Below the pieces are notes generated by a model that was given only the letters and a program-made list of their open reading frames with translations, was not told where the DNA came from and searched no databases. A stretch of 64,000 nt of DNA from Thalassospira lucentensis (GTDB taxonomy: Bacteria; Pseudomonadota; Alphaproteobacteria; Rhodospirillales; Thalassospiraceae). This document shows positions 26,710-35,963 of the stretch, in pieces (positions within the stretch are counted from its first letter, which is position 1; each line of letters starts with the position of its first letter). Location: the NCBI RefSeq assembly GCF_001613805.1, contig NZ_LPVY01000008.1:229787-293786 (forward strand), given 5' to 3'. The position numbers and the translations under genes were made by a program.

Positions 26710-27990
26710 ATGACCGTTACCGACATTGCCACACGGACCTATAACCACAATTTCAAGCTTGATCCGATTATCCGCAGTCTTCTGGACACGGATTTTTACA
26801 AGCTTCTGATGTTGCAGGCGATCTGGCAGGAACATCCGGATGTGGAGGTTACCTTTTCGCTGATCAATCGCAGCCATCACATAAGGCTTGGCGATATCAT
26901 CAATGAAGGCGAATTACGTGCGCAGCTTGATCATGCGCGAAGCTTGCGTTTTACGCGACAGGAACTGATCTGGCTGGCCGGGGCGACGTTCTACGGGCGG
27001 AGCCATATGTTCAAGCCGGAATTCATCAGCTGGCTGGGCGATTTCGAGTTGCCGGAATATGAATTGCGCAAGATTGACGGACAGTTTGAACTGCATTTTT
27101 CCGGGCCATGGACGCATAGCTCAATGTGGGAAACACCGGCATTAGCGATCATTACCGAATTAAGGTCGCGTGCTGTATTGCGCAATCGCGGGCGGTTTGA
27201 ACTCGATGTGTTGTATGCGCGCGCCAAGGCCAAGCTTTGGGAAAAGGTCGAACGGCTTCGCGATTTGCCCGATCTTGTTCTGGCTGATTTCGGCACCCGG
27301 CGGCGGCATGGCTTTTTATGGCAGCGCTGGTGTGTCGAGGCTCTGAAAGAAGGAATTGGCAGCCGGTTTATCGGTACATCGAATGTGTTACTGGCGATGA
27401 CGGCGGATATCGAAGCCATCGGCACCAACGCTCACGAATTGCCGATGGTCGAGGCGGCAATTTCCAAAAACGATGAAGAACTTGCTGCGTCGCCTTATCG
27501 CGTGCTTGAGCAATGGCGCCAGCATTATAGCGGCAATCTTTTGATCGCGTTGCCCGATACATATGGAACGGCGGCATTTCTTAAAGGTGCGCCGGACTGG
27601 CTGGCGGACTGGACCGGCTTTCGCCCCGACAGTGCGCCACCGATTGAAGGTGGTGAGCAGATCATCCGGTGGTGGGAAGAGCATGGCAAGGACCCGCGCG
27701 AGAAGCTTCTGGTCTTTTCCGACAATCTCGACATTGATGCGATCATCGAAACCTATCTGCATTTCCATGGCCGGGTCCGGATGAGTTTTGGCTGGGGTAC
27801 GAACCTGACCAATGATTTTCGCGGTTGTGATCCGGCGGGCGAACAGGGGCTTGAACCCATGTCGCTGGTTTGCAAGGTGACAAGTGCCAACGGGCAACCG
27901 GCGGTCAAGCTTTCAGACAATCCGGAAAAGATTTCAGGCGACCCCACGCAGGTTGAACGTTACATCCGGGTTTTTGGAAATCCTGTATAA
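26710..27990 (+). CDS. pncB: Nicotinate phosphoribosyltransferase
   Basis: 426 residues, normal for PncB, which makes nicotinate mononucleotide from nicotinate and PRPP in NAD salvage. Recognisable segments include [16 protein letters not shown] at the N-terminus, [14 protein letters not shown] (substrate and phosphate binding), [10 protein letters not shown], and [12 protein letters not shown]. The regulatory His that is autophosphorylated in family members is in the RRRHGF region. ATG at 26710 with AGGTGG upstream. It follows gltB but a terminator separates them. Confidence 0.97.
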   Translation: MTVTDIATRTYNHNFKLDPIIRSLLDTDFYKLLMLQAIWQEHPDVEVTFSLINRSHHIRLGDIINEGELRAQLDHARSLRFTRQELIWLAGATFYGRSHMFKPEFISWLGDFELPEYELRKIDGQFELHFSGPWTHSSMWETPALAIITELRSRAVLRNRGRFELDVLYARAKAKLWEKVERLRDLPDLVLADFGTRRRHGFLWQRWCVEALKEGIGSRFIGTSNVLLAMTADIEAIGTNAHELPMVEAAISKNDEELAASPYRVLEQWRQHYSGNLLIALPDTYGTAAFLKGAPDWLADWTGFRPDSAPPIEGGEQIIRWWEEHGKDPREKLLVFSDNLDIDAIIETYLHFHGRVRMSFGWGTNLTNDFRGCDPAGEQGLEPMSLVCKVTSANGQPAVKLSDNPEKISGDPTQVERYIRVFGNPV

Positions 27991-28014
27991 CAGGCTTGAT
28001 CCGGATAAGCGGGA

Positions 28015-28245
28015 TCAGAGGACAATGTTCAGATAAGTCCCGCGCCGCGCATTGTGGTCAATCTGATCGGCTGCGATCAGATTTCGCAGACGGGCAAGCT
28101 GGGCGGCGATAAAGCTGTCGGATGATGGCTGATCAGTGTTGGCGGCAACACGGCCGCGCACGCCCGAAGGCACGCCTTGCGGCATGGAGCGGGCATCGTG
28201 AAGGCCCGTTTGTGTGGTACTGCTGCCGATCCGGTTGGTTGCCAT
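28015..28245 (-). CDS. Small protein with C-terminal RGTYLNIVL motif
   Basis: 76 residues, no signal peptide. The first 40 are polar and probably disordered; a helix follows (DSFIAAQLARLRNLIAADQ) and the chain ends RRGTYLNIVL. The end resembles that of another small protein two genes away (28945-29169, ending [10 protein letters not shown]). The size and disordered N-terminus recall small flagellar regulators such as FlgM, but the match is not good enough to name it. ATG at 28245. It lies 71 bp downstream of the Nudix gene on the same strand. Confidence 0.6.
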   Translation of the reverse strand: MATNRIGSSTTQTGLHDARSMPQGVPSGVRGRVAANTDQPSSDSFIAAQLARLRNLIAADQIDHNARRGTYLNIVL

Positions 28246-28316
28246 GAGTTCATCCGTTCTGAAATCGCAAAAAGATTAGCACGGTCAACGGGTTTTGTCA
28301 TGAAGTTGCGGGGGCA

Positions 28317-28880
28317 TCAATTGCCATCGCTTCCCATTCGGGCCGATGCGCCGGGTGGGTTGCCAAATGGCGGAAAGACATCCTGCCCGATGGCGTCACG
28401 ATGATGATGCAGGGCCCAATGGACGGTTGGAAAGGCGATGTTATCCCACGGGATATCGGCCCAGCGAAACAGGCCGACATCAAGACTTTCCGGGCCGCAG
28501 GAAATATCGGGACTGTTCAGGGTTGCGCGATAGAGCAATTGTAACTGGCTGATATGGGGCAGGTCATAAAGGCAGAGCAAACGATCAAGCGAAAGATCGG
28601 CGCGGGCTTCTTCATAGGCTTCGCGTGCTGCACCGGTGGCAGAGGTTTCACCGATTTCCATGAAACCGGCGGGCAGCGTCCAGAAGCCCTTGCGCGGATT
28701 GATCGCGCGGCGGCACATCAGATAGCGGTCTTCCCAGGTTGCGACGACACCGACGATGATCTTGGGATTGTCGTAACGGATGTAACCGCAATCGGGGCAG
28801 CTTAACCGTTCGCGGTCATCGCCTTCGGGAATGATTTTTTCACGGGGTCCGGATGGTTTCTGCATACAGACAGGATACAT
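28317..28880 (-). CDS. Nudix hydrolase with N-terminal zinc-binding CxxC segment
   Basis: 187 residues. [14 protein letters not shown] segment near residue 29 starts the fold, as in the NADH-pyrophosphatase-like/ADP-ribose group of Nudix enzymes. The Nudix box is complete ([20 protein letters not shown]). The end (from about residue 150) is low in complexity. The enzyme should cleave a nucleoside diphosphate linked to another moiety; substrate not predictable. ATG at 28880, or an alternative ATG at 28865. The small genes on either side run in the same direction. Confidence 0.88.
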   Translation of the reverse strand: MYPVCMQKPSGPREKIIPEGDDRERLSCPDCGYIRYDNPKIIVGVVATWEDRYLMCRRAINPRKGFWTLPAGFMEIGETSATGAAREAYEEARADLSLDRLLCLYDLPHISQLQLLYRATLNSPDISCGPESLDVGLFRWADIPWDNIAFPTVHWALHHHRDAIGQDVFPPFGNPPGASARMGSDGN

Positions 28881-28895
28881 CCGGAAGCCACGCAG

Positions 28896-28920
28896 AAAAA
28901 GGGGTGGTCGAAACCACCCC
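28896..28920 (-). terminator. Intrinsic terminator with UUCG loop
   Basis: Perfect 8-bp stem GGGGTGGT/ACCACCCC (28901-28920) whose minus-strand loop is TTCG, followed on the minus strand by a five-T run. It ends the 28945-29169 gene. Confidence 0.9.
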
Positions 28921-28944
28921 GAGGAAGCTAACGAGAGGGAAAAA

Positions 28945-29169
28945 TCACGTTAGAAGATTGACGCGGGTACCGCGTGCGCCGCTGGTTTCAAGCGGCTGAT
29001 GTTCCGTGACGATAGAGCCTATAACCTGTGCAAGGCCTTGCGCCTTCTGGATCGAAGACGTTGCTGCGGCAAGCGGTGCGGATACGCCATCTTTACCACC
29101 GCCCGGTGTGATCGCGTCATTTACGGCCTGTGCGGCAGAGCTAAGTCCTGAACCTGCTGATCCGATCAT
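28945..29169 (-). CDS. Small Ala/Gly/Ser-rich protein
   Basis: 74 residues: a flexible Gly/Ser/Ala N-terminal half ([20 protein letters not shown]), a helix ([19 protein letters not shown]) and a C-terminal [10 protein letters not shown]. No signal peptide. The ATG at 29169 has a GAGGATA site. It is closed by its own strong terminator and so forms a single-gene unit. A perfect 14-bp palindrome lies about 100 bp upstream. No family recognised. Confidence 0.65.
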   Translation of the reverse strand: MIGSAGSGLSSAAQAVNDAITPGGGKDGVSAPLAAATSSIQKAQGLAQVIGSIVTEHQPLETSGARGTRVNLLT

Positions 29170-29267
29170 TGTATCCTCGTCCCAAATTCCGTGAAGATGT
29201 GATAACTGCGCATTGGCGATATCACGGCTTCTGACTCTCAGATTAGGCTTCGGTTAACACTTTTAAA

Positions 29268-29281
29268 GTGACAGCTGTCAC
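29268..29281. promoter_or_regulatory. Perfect 14-bp palindrome GTGACAGCTGTCAC
   Basis: A perfect two-fold palindrome about 100 bp upstream of the 74-residue gene and 157 bp past the kinase gene. This is typical of a dimeric helix-turn-helix operator. The cognate regulator is unknown. Confidence 0.4.
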
Positions 29282-29437
29282 AGCATGGCATCAAACAGCG
29301 ATTACTTTTTTGTGAACGATGTCAAATCAAGGGTTTATGCTTCCCTTGGAAAATAAATTTTTGGATGTGCTGTGACAGCGTGGCACCACGGGATCGCGCA
29401 ACCGCCACGATGTTTGGACGAATCGGCTGATGATGCC

Positions 29438-31795
29438 CTAAAGCCGCTGGCGTTCGGTTTTGTGGGCAAGAGCCTCGTGGATGGCTTTTTGCAACTGGGC
29501 GGGTCGGAACGGTTTTTTGACGAAGATATAATCGCCCAGCATCTTTTCCATTTCCCTGCGCGTTCGTGCCGGATAGCCAGACATGAAGACCACGGCCAGA
29601 TCGGGGTATTGACGCTGTGCCTCGATGGCAAGTTGCGGCCCACTTAGCCCCGTCATCACCACATCGGTCAGAATAACGTCAATCCGGTCGGTCTTTTGTG
29701 ATTCGGTGATGATCTGCAGGGCTTCCTCGGCACTGCGTGCGACTATGGCGTCAAAGCCGGCATCTTCAAGAATGATCTTGGCGGTCGTGCGCAGTGATTG
29801 TTCATCATCGACAATCAGGACCCGTTCGCCATTACCGGGAAAATAGTCGATTTCCTGCAGGGCAGATGCCTTGACCTTGCCGGCTTCGGAGCGCGGCAGA
29901 TAGATCGAGAAAGTCGTACCTTCGCCCTCGACGCTTTCGACATCAATAAAGCCACTGGATTCTTCGACCCAGCTATGGACGATCGACAGGCCAAGCCCTG
30001 TGCCCTTGCCGGGTTCCTTGGTCGAGAAGAAGGGTTCGAATATATTGTCCAGAATATCCGCAGGAATGCCGGTACCAGTATCCTGAACTGTTACCACGAC
30101 ATAATCGCCTGCGGCGGCCTTTGGGAAGATGTCATCTTCGTCATCAGGGGACCGTTCATCGGCAGGTGGAACTGTTGCACCATAGCAGGAAATCTGCAAC
30201 GTGCCGCCATCGGGCATCGCATCACGGGCATTGATCGCAAGGTTCAGGATGCAGGCCGAAAGCTGTGTTGGATCAACGCGTGTGTAAAGCGGCGCGTCAT
30301 TGGCCCAGATTTGCAGTTCGATCCGGTGTTCCAGTAGCGTAACGAGCAGCTTTTCCATTTCGCTAATCGCGGTATCGACCTGAACGATGGTGGGCTGATC
30401 AATACGGCGGCGCGAGAACATCAGAAGCTGATCGGCCACACTGGTGGCGCGTTCGCCAAGGGAGATCACGTGATCAAGGTATTCCTTGACCCGTTCCGGA
30501 TCGTCAATTTTGGCGCGCGCAACTTCGGCAAAGCTTAAAATGCCAGCAAGGCAGTTATTGAATTCATGCGCCACGCCACCCGCCATCTGACCGACGGCTT
30601 CGAGTTTTTGTGATGTGGCAAGCTGACGTTGCAGGGCCTGCTGTTCTTCGGTTGCGCGATGCTGTGAGGTTACGTCGCTGCCGGTGCCGCGATACCCCTT
30701 GAACGAACCATCCAGATCAAAAACCGGCACGCCATTGATGCGTCCGAAATGTTTTTGTCCGTCGCGCGAGATCCAGGAAAATTCAAAATTCTGAAACGCC
30801 AGATGGCTTTCAAGCCGTTTGACCAGACTGTTCCAGCTATGATCGGTTTCGGCCTTGAGGCCCAGTTTGTCAAAGGATTGACCCTGTGGCGAGCCGTTCA
30901 GTTCTTCAATCAGCTGATAGAATTTATAGGATGCAAACGCGATCTTGAGGTCCGGCCCCATTTCCCAGTACCAGTCGGCAGATGACAGGGTGAAATCGCG
31001 GAACCGTTCCTCGCTGTCGCGAAGGGCTTCCTGGGCGATCTGGTGCTGATTGGTGCGTCGTTCCAGACTTTCAGCCATTGTATTGAGGCCACGTTCCAAT
31101 GTGCCGATTTCGTCTCGGCCGGCAGGTTTCAGGCGGGCGCTGAGCTTGCCAAACTGGATTTCGGAAACGAACTGTGCGGCTGTGATCAGTCGGCGTAACA
31201 CGGTTTGCTGCATGAACAGGAAAATCAGCCCCGACGTCATCAGAATGCACAGGACCGACCCGATCAGCAGCACGGATTGCATCTGGCGCTGGCTTTCTTC
31301 GAGGCCGACGGTCGAAACCTTGAAATAGGCAAACATGAAAGGCTGATTGGCGTTCAGGCTGAACAGCGGGGTAATGCTGACCATGTTGCGGCCACCGGCA
31401 TCATCGGTGGTGAACAACACCTGACTGCGCAGATCGGCAGAAAGCCGTTCTTTCGGAAAATCGGGAACGGAATCAATATCGGATCCGATCAGCATCGGGT
31501 CCATCGCATGATAGATCGTGCCGTCAAAACCGATTGCCATGGCTTCGCGAAGATGAGGACCCAGAAGAAGTTCAAGCTGCTTGGGGTCGCTGATCACGGA
31601 AATCTTGAGCTGTTCATCCTGAATCAGGCGACCGGGTGCGCTTATCTGCTCGGCAATGCGCCGATCAATTTCTGCCCCGAAATACTGAACATAATAACCG
31701 CCAAAGAGGCCAAGCAGGATGGTTTCGACAATAACAATTGCGATCCCGATCTTGAAAACCAGACTGCCAAACAGGCGGTCAAAAAGCTTCTTCAC
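29438..31795 (-). CDS. Hybrid sensor histidine kinase (periplasmic sensor, HAMP, PAS, receiver)
   Basis: 785 residues from a GTG at 31795 with GAGG five bases upstream. Domains in order: TM1 13-35; periplasmic sensing region about 36-173; TM2 174-197; HAMP about 198-250; PAS about 262-380; HisKA with phospho-His410 (GGVAHEFNN); HATPase about 475-635 (N box LAINARDAM, G boxes DTGTGIP and GKGTGLGL); C-terminal receiver 655-775 with Asp711. It should phosphorylate its own receiver and pass the phosphate on through a phosphotransfer protein not in the window. It starts 45 bp after a peptide-binding protein gene on the same strand, which suggests that protein supplies the ligand. Confidence 0.93.
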   Translation of the reverse strand: MKKLFDRLFGSLVFKIGIAIVIVETILLGLFGGYYVQYFGAEIDRRIAEQISAPGRLIQDEQLKISVISDPKQLELLLGPHLREAMAIGFDGTIYHAMDPMLIGSDIDSVPDFPKERLSADLRSQVLFTTDDAGGRNMVSITPLFSLNANQPFMFAYFKVSTVGLEESQRQMQSVLLIGSVLCILMTSGLIFLFMQQTVLRRLITAAQFVSEIQFGKLSARLKPAGRDEIGTLERGLNTMAESLERRTNQHQIAQEALRDSEERFRDFTLSSADWYWEMGPDLKIAFASYKFYQLIEELNGSPQGQSFDKLGLKAETDHSWNSLVKRLESHLAFQNFEFSWISRDGQKHFGRINGVPVFDLDGSFKGYRGTGSDVTSQHRATEEQQALQRQLATSQKLEAVGQMAGGVAHEFNNCLAGILSFAEVARAKIDDPERVKEYLDHVISLGERATSVADQLLMFSRRRIDQPTIVQVDTAISEMEKLLVTLLEHRIELQIWANDAPLYTRVDPTQLSACILNLAINARDAMPDGGTLQISCYGATVPPADERSPDDEDDIFPKAAAGDYVVVTVQDTGTGIPADILDNIFEPFFSTKEPGKGTGLGLSIVHSWVEESSGFIDVESVEGEGTTFSIYLPRSEAGKVKASALQEIDYFPGNGERVLIVDDEQSLRTTAKIILEDAGFDAIVARSAEEALQIITESQKTDRIDVILTDVVMTGLSGPQLAIEAQRQYPDLAVVFMSGYPARTRREMEKMLGDYIFVKKPFRPAQLQKAIHEALAHKTERQRL

Positions 31796-31840
31796 GCCAA
31801 CCTCTAAACCCTGGCCCAGCCTGATTGCCGGTTAATTCTG

Positions 31841-33757
31841 TTATTGGCTCTCAAGATAATACTGGGATGGATTGGTCGGTGCCGGTGTGGCATAGCTCCA
31901 AGCCGCAGGGATGACCTTGGGAACATTCTTGAAGTTCTTTGCCACGAGCCCCTTGCGATTGGGCGGCAAGGCAATTCCCATAACGTAAAACTGATTTGCG
32001 CTGATGTCGAGAATATCGCGCATAAGTTTATTTTGTTTTTCCGCATCTGCCGTTGCTTTCAACTGGTTATAGAGTGCCAGCTGACGGATTACCTCGGCGG
32101 GTGGGGCGATTGCATCGGGATTTGTCGGGTTTGTATACCATTCGGCCCAGCCGGTCGCGTACCACGATGATTCGCTTGATACCGGCAGATAGTTGATCGG
32201 AATCACCATGGCATCAAGGCCGCCGTCACCACCCCATGCGCTGGCGTGATGATTGTTATTGTCACGCATGTTTACAAAAACATCGCGCGACAGATCGCGG
32301 GGCGTCACATCAAGGCCGATATCGCGCCAGTAATCAACAACGGCAGACAGCATCTCGAAGCGGGATGCGCCTTCGGTATCGATGGTGAAGGACAGCCGTT
32401 TACCATCCGGGCGCAGAAGGAAGCCTTCGTCGTCTTTGTGTGTCAGCCCGGCATTTGCCAAGTGGCTTGCGGCAAGCACCGGATCGTAAGTGATGAACTG
32501 GCGTGCCAGTACCGTATGGTAAAGCGGGCTTTCGGGGCGTGGGGCGGCCTGATGGGGCAGGGCACCGGGAACGAACCTGCCGATGATGCTGTCGCGGTCG
32601 ATGGCATGAGACAGGGCGATACGGAATTCCTTGTTCTGGAATATATCGCGTAGAACAGGGTCCCTGTCGTTGAGATTGAGCGACAGGGTCAGAATATTCA
32701 TGTCGCTTTCGATCAGGGTAAAGGATTGCAAGTTGTCATTGGCGGCAAGGATTTCGTCCGCACGACGGCCGATATGGCGTTCCTGCATGTTAACCTTGCC
32801 TGCAATCGCCGCATCACCGGCTTCGTCTTTGCTATTGACCAGATCAAAGGACACGCGGTCGATATAGGGCAGCTGTCGTCCGCCCGGATCGATTTTCCAG
32901 TAGAACGGATTACGAACGGCAACAAGCGGGTCGTCCTTGCCGTAAACGCCGGTCAGAACCCATGCGTTCAGGGTCGGGACATTCGGGTTCAACCATCGGC
33001 CGGGATCGTCGATGGAGCCCGGTGTGCCGAATACCGAAACGAAACGGTCCTTCCATCCTTTGAAGCCAAGCTCCTGTGCCTTTGCATCCGCATCCTTGTT
33101 GTATTTTGGCAGCAGGGGTTTGAGGAAATGCGCCGGGTAGCTTACCGGTTCGACGCCTTCGGGACGGGCAAGGAAGGTCGGAAAGAGGCCATAGGGTGTG
33201 TTGAACCGAAAGGCGATGGTGGTTTCGTCGATCTTTTCAACGTGCACCGGATTTCCGCCGGCGGTCAGCCATTCGGGCGTTGCATTTTCAAATGCGGGAT
33301 TAAGCAGAATGTCTTCGTACCAGAAGGCGATGTCATCAGCGGTAAAAGGGGCACCATCCGACCAGTGCATTCCCGGGCGCAGCCGGAACACGAATTCCGT
33401 CGCATCGCTATTGGCTTGCATGGAAAGGGCAACATTGGGAACCGTATCCGTCCATTGCGGCGTCCAGCGCAAGAGGGGTTCATATCCGATGGTTCTGATC
33501 AGAAGGGCGTGATCGCGTTCGGCATTCTGCGCCATCAGCCATGTGCCGCCATATTGGCCAAGCTTGTCATTGGGGGTGACAATCATCGGGGTGCGCGGAA
33601 GACGTTCCCCGGCGGGTGGCAGTTTTCCGTTTGCAACCATATCGGCAAGCATCGGTGCTTCACCAAATTCAGCCGCATGCGCACCATTTCCAACCGCAGT
33701 CAAAACCACGGCCAGCAATAATACCAGCGATGTAAAACAACCCACTACCCTGTACAC
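31841..33757 (-). CDS. Orphan peptide/nickel-type ABC substrate-binding protein (SBP family 5)
   Basis: 638 residues from a GTG at 33757 with AGGGGAA upstream. Signal peptide of about 29 residues (LVLLLAVVLTAVGNGAHA-AE). The body is a family 5 extracellular solute-binding protein: YEPLLRWTPQWTDTVPNVA, FVFRLRPGMHWSDGAPFTADDI, YGFxxT-type segments, and ALSHAIDRDSIIGRF. Such proteins bind oligopeptides or similar ligands in the periplasm for an ABC importer. No permease or ATPase gene is present here; instead the next gene, 45 bp on, is a hybrid kinase. This points to a role as a ligand sensor, an inference from context. Length (638) is long for the family but within the range of large peptide-binding members. 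Confidence 0.9.
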   Translation of the reverse strand: MYRVVGCFTSLVLLLAVVLTAVGNGAHAAEFGEAPMLADMVANGKLPPAGERLPRTPMIVTPNDKLGQYGGTWLMAQNAERDHALLIRTIGYEPLLRWTPQWTDTVPNVALSMQANSDATEFVFRLRPGMHWSDGAPFTADDIAFWYEDILLNPAFENATPEWLTAGGNPVHVEKIDETTIAFRFNTPYGLFPTFLARPEGVEPVSYPAHFLKPLLPKYNKDADAKAQELGFKGWKDRFVSVFGTPGSIDDPGRWLNPNVPTLNAWVLTGVYGKDDPLVAVRNPFYWKIDPGGRQLPYIDRVSFDLVNSKDEAGDAAIAGKVNMQERHIGRRADEILAANDNLQSFTLIESDMNILTLSLNLNDRDPVLRDIFQNKEFRIALSHAIDRDSIIGRFVPGALPHQAAPRPESPLYHTVLARQFITYDPVLAASHLANAGLTHKDDEGFLLRPDGKRLSFTIDTEGASRFEMLSAVVDYWRDIGLDVTPRDLSRDVFVNMRDNNNHHASAWGGDGGLDAMVIPINYLPVSSESSWYATGWAEWYTNPTNPDAIAPPAEVIRQLALYNQLKATADAEKQNKLMRDILDISANQFYVMGIALPPNRKGLVAKNFKNVPKVIPAAWSYATPAPTNPSQYYLESQ

Positions 33758-34268
33758 GTCGGGCTTCCCCTGAATTTCTTATGCCTATCGAAAGGTATCG
33801 ATATTCCTACTCTTAAGTGGTGAATATCCTAAAGCCAATGCCGGGTAAAGTTCTGAAAGCCGGTTTTCCCCTGATCTTCTAAAGATGCGCGAGCTGTTCG
33901 TTGTTTACAACGTACAGGCGGATAATTTTCCTATGTGCATCTTTTTGTATCTATAAACAACATACCGGTCCGCCAAATTTTCGTTCGAACCTCCTAGAAT
34001 AGCGCGATAAACCGGGCCTTGTTCAACTGAGGCCGACACCTTCTACGGCGATCCGTGCGGGTTTCCCGACCATTTGGACGGGAATCGGCTTTCGTGCTGA
34101 TCAACGTTGGCTGAGACTAAAGTATAACATAATCTGATGTGCTTGTTATCACCATATAAGTTTTTGGTAATGAATTTCGTTTTGAACGCTTTGTGGGCCA
34201 TATGACGGCAAAGATACCAACTGTGATTCCTCTTGCCAGAAAGAGCTGATCGGAGAGACAATTTCGGC
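33758..34268. other. 511-bp intergenic region
   Basis: Divergent gap between the binding-protein gene and the small FliF-tail-like gene. An inverted repeat GATATTC...GAATATC (33800-33806 with 33822-33828) lies 43 bp upstream of the binding-protein start and may be an operator. The remainder has AT-rich stretches near 33930-33960 and 34115-34170 but no gene I can support. Confidence 0.4.
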
Positions 34269-34547
34269 ATGGCAAACAAATCTGCATCATCCGGGCAGGC
34301 TTCTTATGATCCTGGCTATCTGGCCGGGCCGAAGCCCTTGGCACCGATCCCGCGTTATGAGCCGGGATCGTCGCCGGACCGCTATCGTCCGGATGAATGC
34401 GTACATGATTCTGATGCTGACAGTTTTTCGGTGGCCGGGATTGAAGGAAAAATTGATCGTCGCAAGGTCAATATTGCCAACAGGATTGTCGATACCGATC
34501 CAGGGCAGGCATTGCGCGTGATCAGGAATTGGCTGGCTCAGGACTGA
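34269..34547 (+). CDS. Small protein ending in a FliF-tail-like, FliG-binding motif
   Basis: 92 residues from the ATG at 34269 (GGAGAG site). The first 50 are Pro/Ser/Tyr-rich and probably disordered. The last 40 (EGKIDRRKVNIANRIV, then DTDPGQALRVIRNWLAQD) resemble the C-terminal tail of the flagellar MS-ring protein FliF, which binds the FliG N-terminal domain; the pattern is V/IEGK..., then a helix, then D-x-D/H-P-x-x-A-L-x-x-I/V-R-x-W-L/M. There is no membrane domain, so it is not FliF itself. The resemblance is from memory of the family, not a search. Confidence 0.6.
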   Translation: MANKSASSGQASYDPGYLAGPKPLAPIPRYEPGSSPDRYRPDECVHDSDADSFSVAGIEGKIDRRKVNIANRIVDTDPGQALRVIRNWLAQD

Positions 34548-34638
34548 CTGTCGTTGCTGATCTTTGTTTCTGTTTCACTTTCCATTTCGGGCGGCACCTG
34601 TTTTAAGTCGTCGAACACACCGATGACAGGGGGCCCGC

Positions 34639-35853
34639 GTGACAGATTTCAATTCCTTGATAGAGCAGCAGTTCAGTGCTTTTGATCCGGACTATTCCGA
34701 TCGAAAAGGTGCCTATGCCGACAAGCTTGCCCCGCTGGAAGAAAAGCTTATCGCGGCCCAGCAGACAGGCAACAGCATGGCAGCATCCGATCAGTATATG
34801 ATCGAGTGCAAGTGGTTGCTGCTTTACACCGCCGACTGGGATGCGCTTGAAAAGAAGATGGCCCAGTTTGAAAAGTCGCTGAAAAACAAGGATCAGGACT
34901 GGGCCGAGGAACAGGTGGCAAGCGATGGTTCCTGGGGGCCATGCTACGACCAGTGGTTCCTGAAGGTGGATGCTATGATTGATGCGGTCAACGCGTTGGC
35001 CGACGAAGGGATTGCACCGGATTATCCGCTGACATTTCTGGCGCCGATTGCCCAACCGGCCGATCTGGTCGCCTGGTTGAACAGTCAGAAAACATCACGG
35101 ATTTTTGCCGACGGGCTTGATCGCCGCGATGCGCTGGGTGCGGTCAGTGCGGCATTATCGGAAATGTGTTTCAAAAGCGAAATTCGCGATTACTTCCGAA
35201 AATACGTCAAAGGCTTTGATCTTAGCGATGACTATATTGCGGCTTATAAAAGCTGGCTGGATGACTGGCAGGATGCGCAATCGGGATATTGGGGCGGCTG
35301 GTTTGAAACAGATGCGGGTGATATTTTGAAAAGTCCTGACCTTAGTCTGACCTTCCACAATATTTCCTATCAGCATGGCAAGGTCGGGCTATGGCCGGCC
35401 ATCTTCAAGACAACACTTGCAATCCGTGATGATGCCTATCCGTTTGGCTGGAAGCACAATGGTGATTTTAACAATCACAACAACTATGACGTTGCCAAAA
35501 TCTTTGATCTTGGCTGGGATGAAGTCGATAGCGGCAGCCAGAAATCCGCATCAGCCGACATTTCCACGATCCTTGACTGGTGCCTGACCAAATCCATGAC
35601 GTCGGATGGCGGGTTCATTGATGATCCGACTTTCTATAATTCAGTCGGGGCAGCCTATTATTACGGTGTGTCGTTCCTGGACCAGATTGGATATTTCGGC
35701 ACCGATATTCCGTTCTGGACCGATCATGCCTTTGCCGATGGTCCGGCACTGTGCTGCAAGATCCAGAAAAAGATGAAGGCCGAAAAGCTCGATGATGATG
35801 AGGCCGAGGCAGCGATGGAAAAGCTGGTCGATGCCTGCGGAAACTGTGGGTAG
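34639..35853 (+). CDS. Unrecognised 404-residue soluble protein
   Basis: Starts at a GTG (34639) with AGGGGG upstream. No signal peptide or membrane span. Rich in Trp, Asp and Tyr. The first 120 residues look like a helical coiled region (DRKGAYADKLAPLEEKL). The rest has repeated aromatic-acidic segments (SGYWGGWFETDAG, WPAIFKTTLAIRDDAYPFG, ILDWCLTKSMTSDGGFID) like an alpha/alpha toroid of the terpenoid-cyclase/prenyltransferase fold, though this is only a resemblance. It ends in a Cys-rich tail (CGNCG). No family name is offered. It starts 91 bp after the FliF-tail-like gene. Confidence 0.6.
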   Translation: MTDFNSLIEQQFSAFDPDYSDRKGAYADKLAPLEEKLIAAQQTGNSMAASDQYMIECKWLLLYTADWDALEKKMAQFEKSLKNKDQDWAEEQVASDGSWGPCYDQWFLKVDAMIDAVNALADEGIAPDYPLTFLAPIAQPADLVAWLNSQKTSRIFADGLDRRDALGAVSAALSEMCFKSEIRDYFRKYVKGFDLSDDYIAAYKSWLDDWQDAQSGYWGGWFETDAGDILKSPDLSLTFHNISYQHGKVGLWPAIFKTTLAIRDDAYPFGWKHNGDFNNHNNYDVAKIFDLGWDEVDSGSQKSASADISTILDWCLTKSMTSDGGFIDDPTFYNSVGAAYYYGVSFLDQIGYFGTDIPFWTDHAFADGPALCCKIQKKMKAEKLDDDEAEAAMEKLVDACGNCG

Positions 35854-35963
35854 GCACGGCTGAATGCAGGGGGCGGAACAAATTCGTGACGCCCCCTTGG
35901 CGAAAGGCACCGGTCGCTACCCATATGTATTTTATGGCGGCAACAAATCGGTGAGGGAACAGA

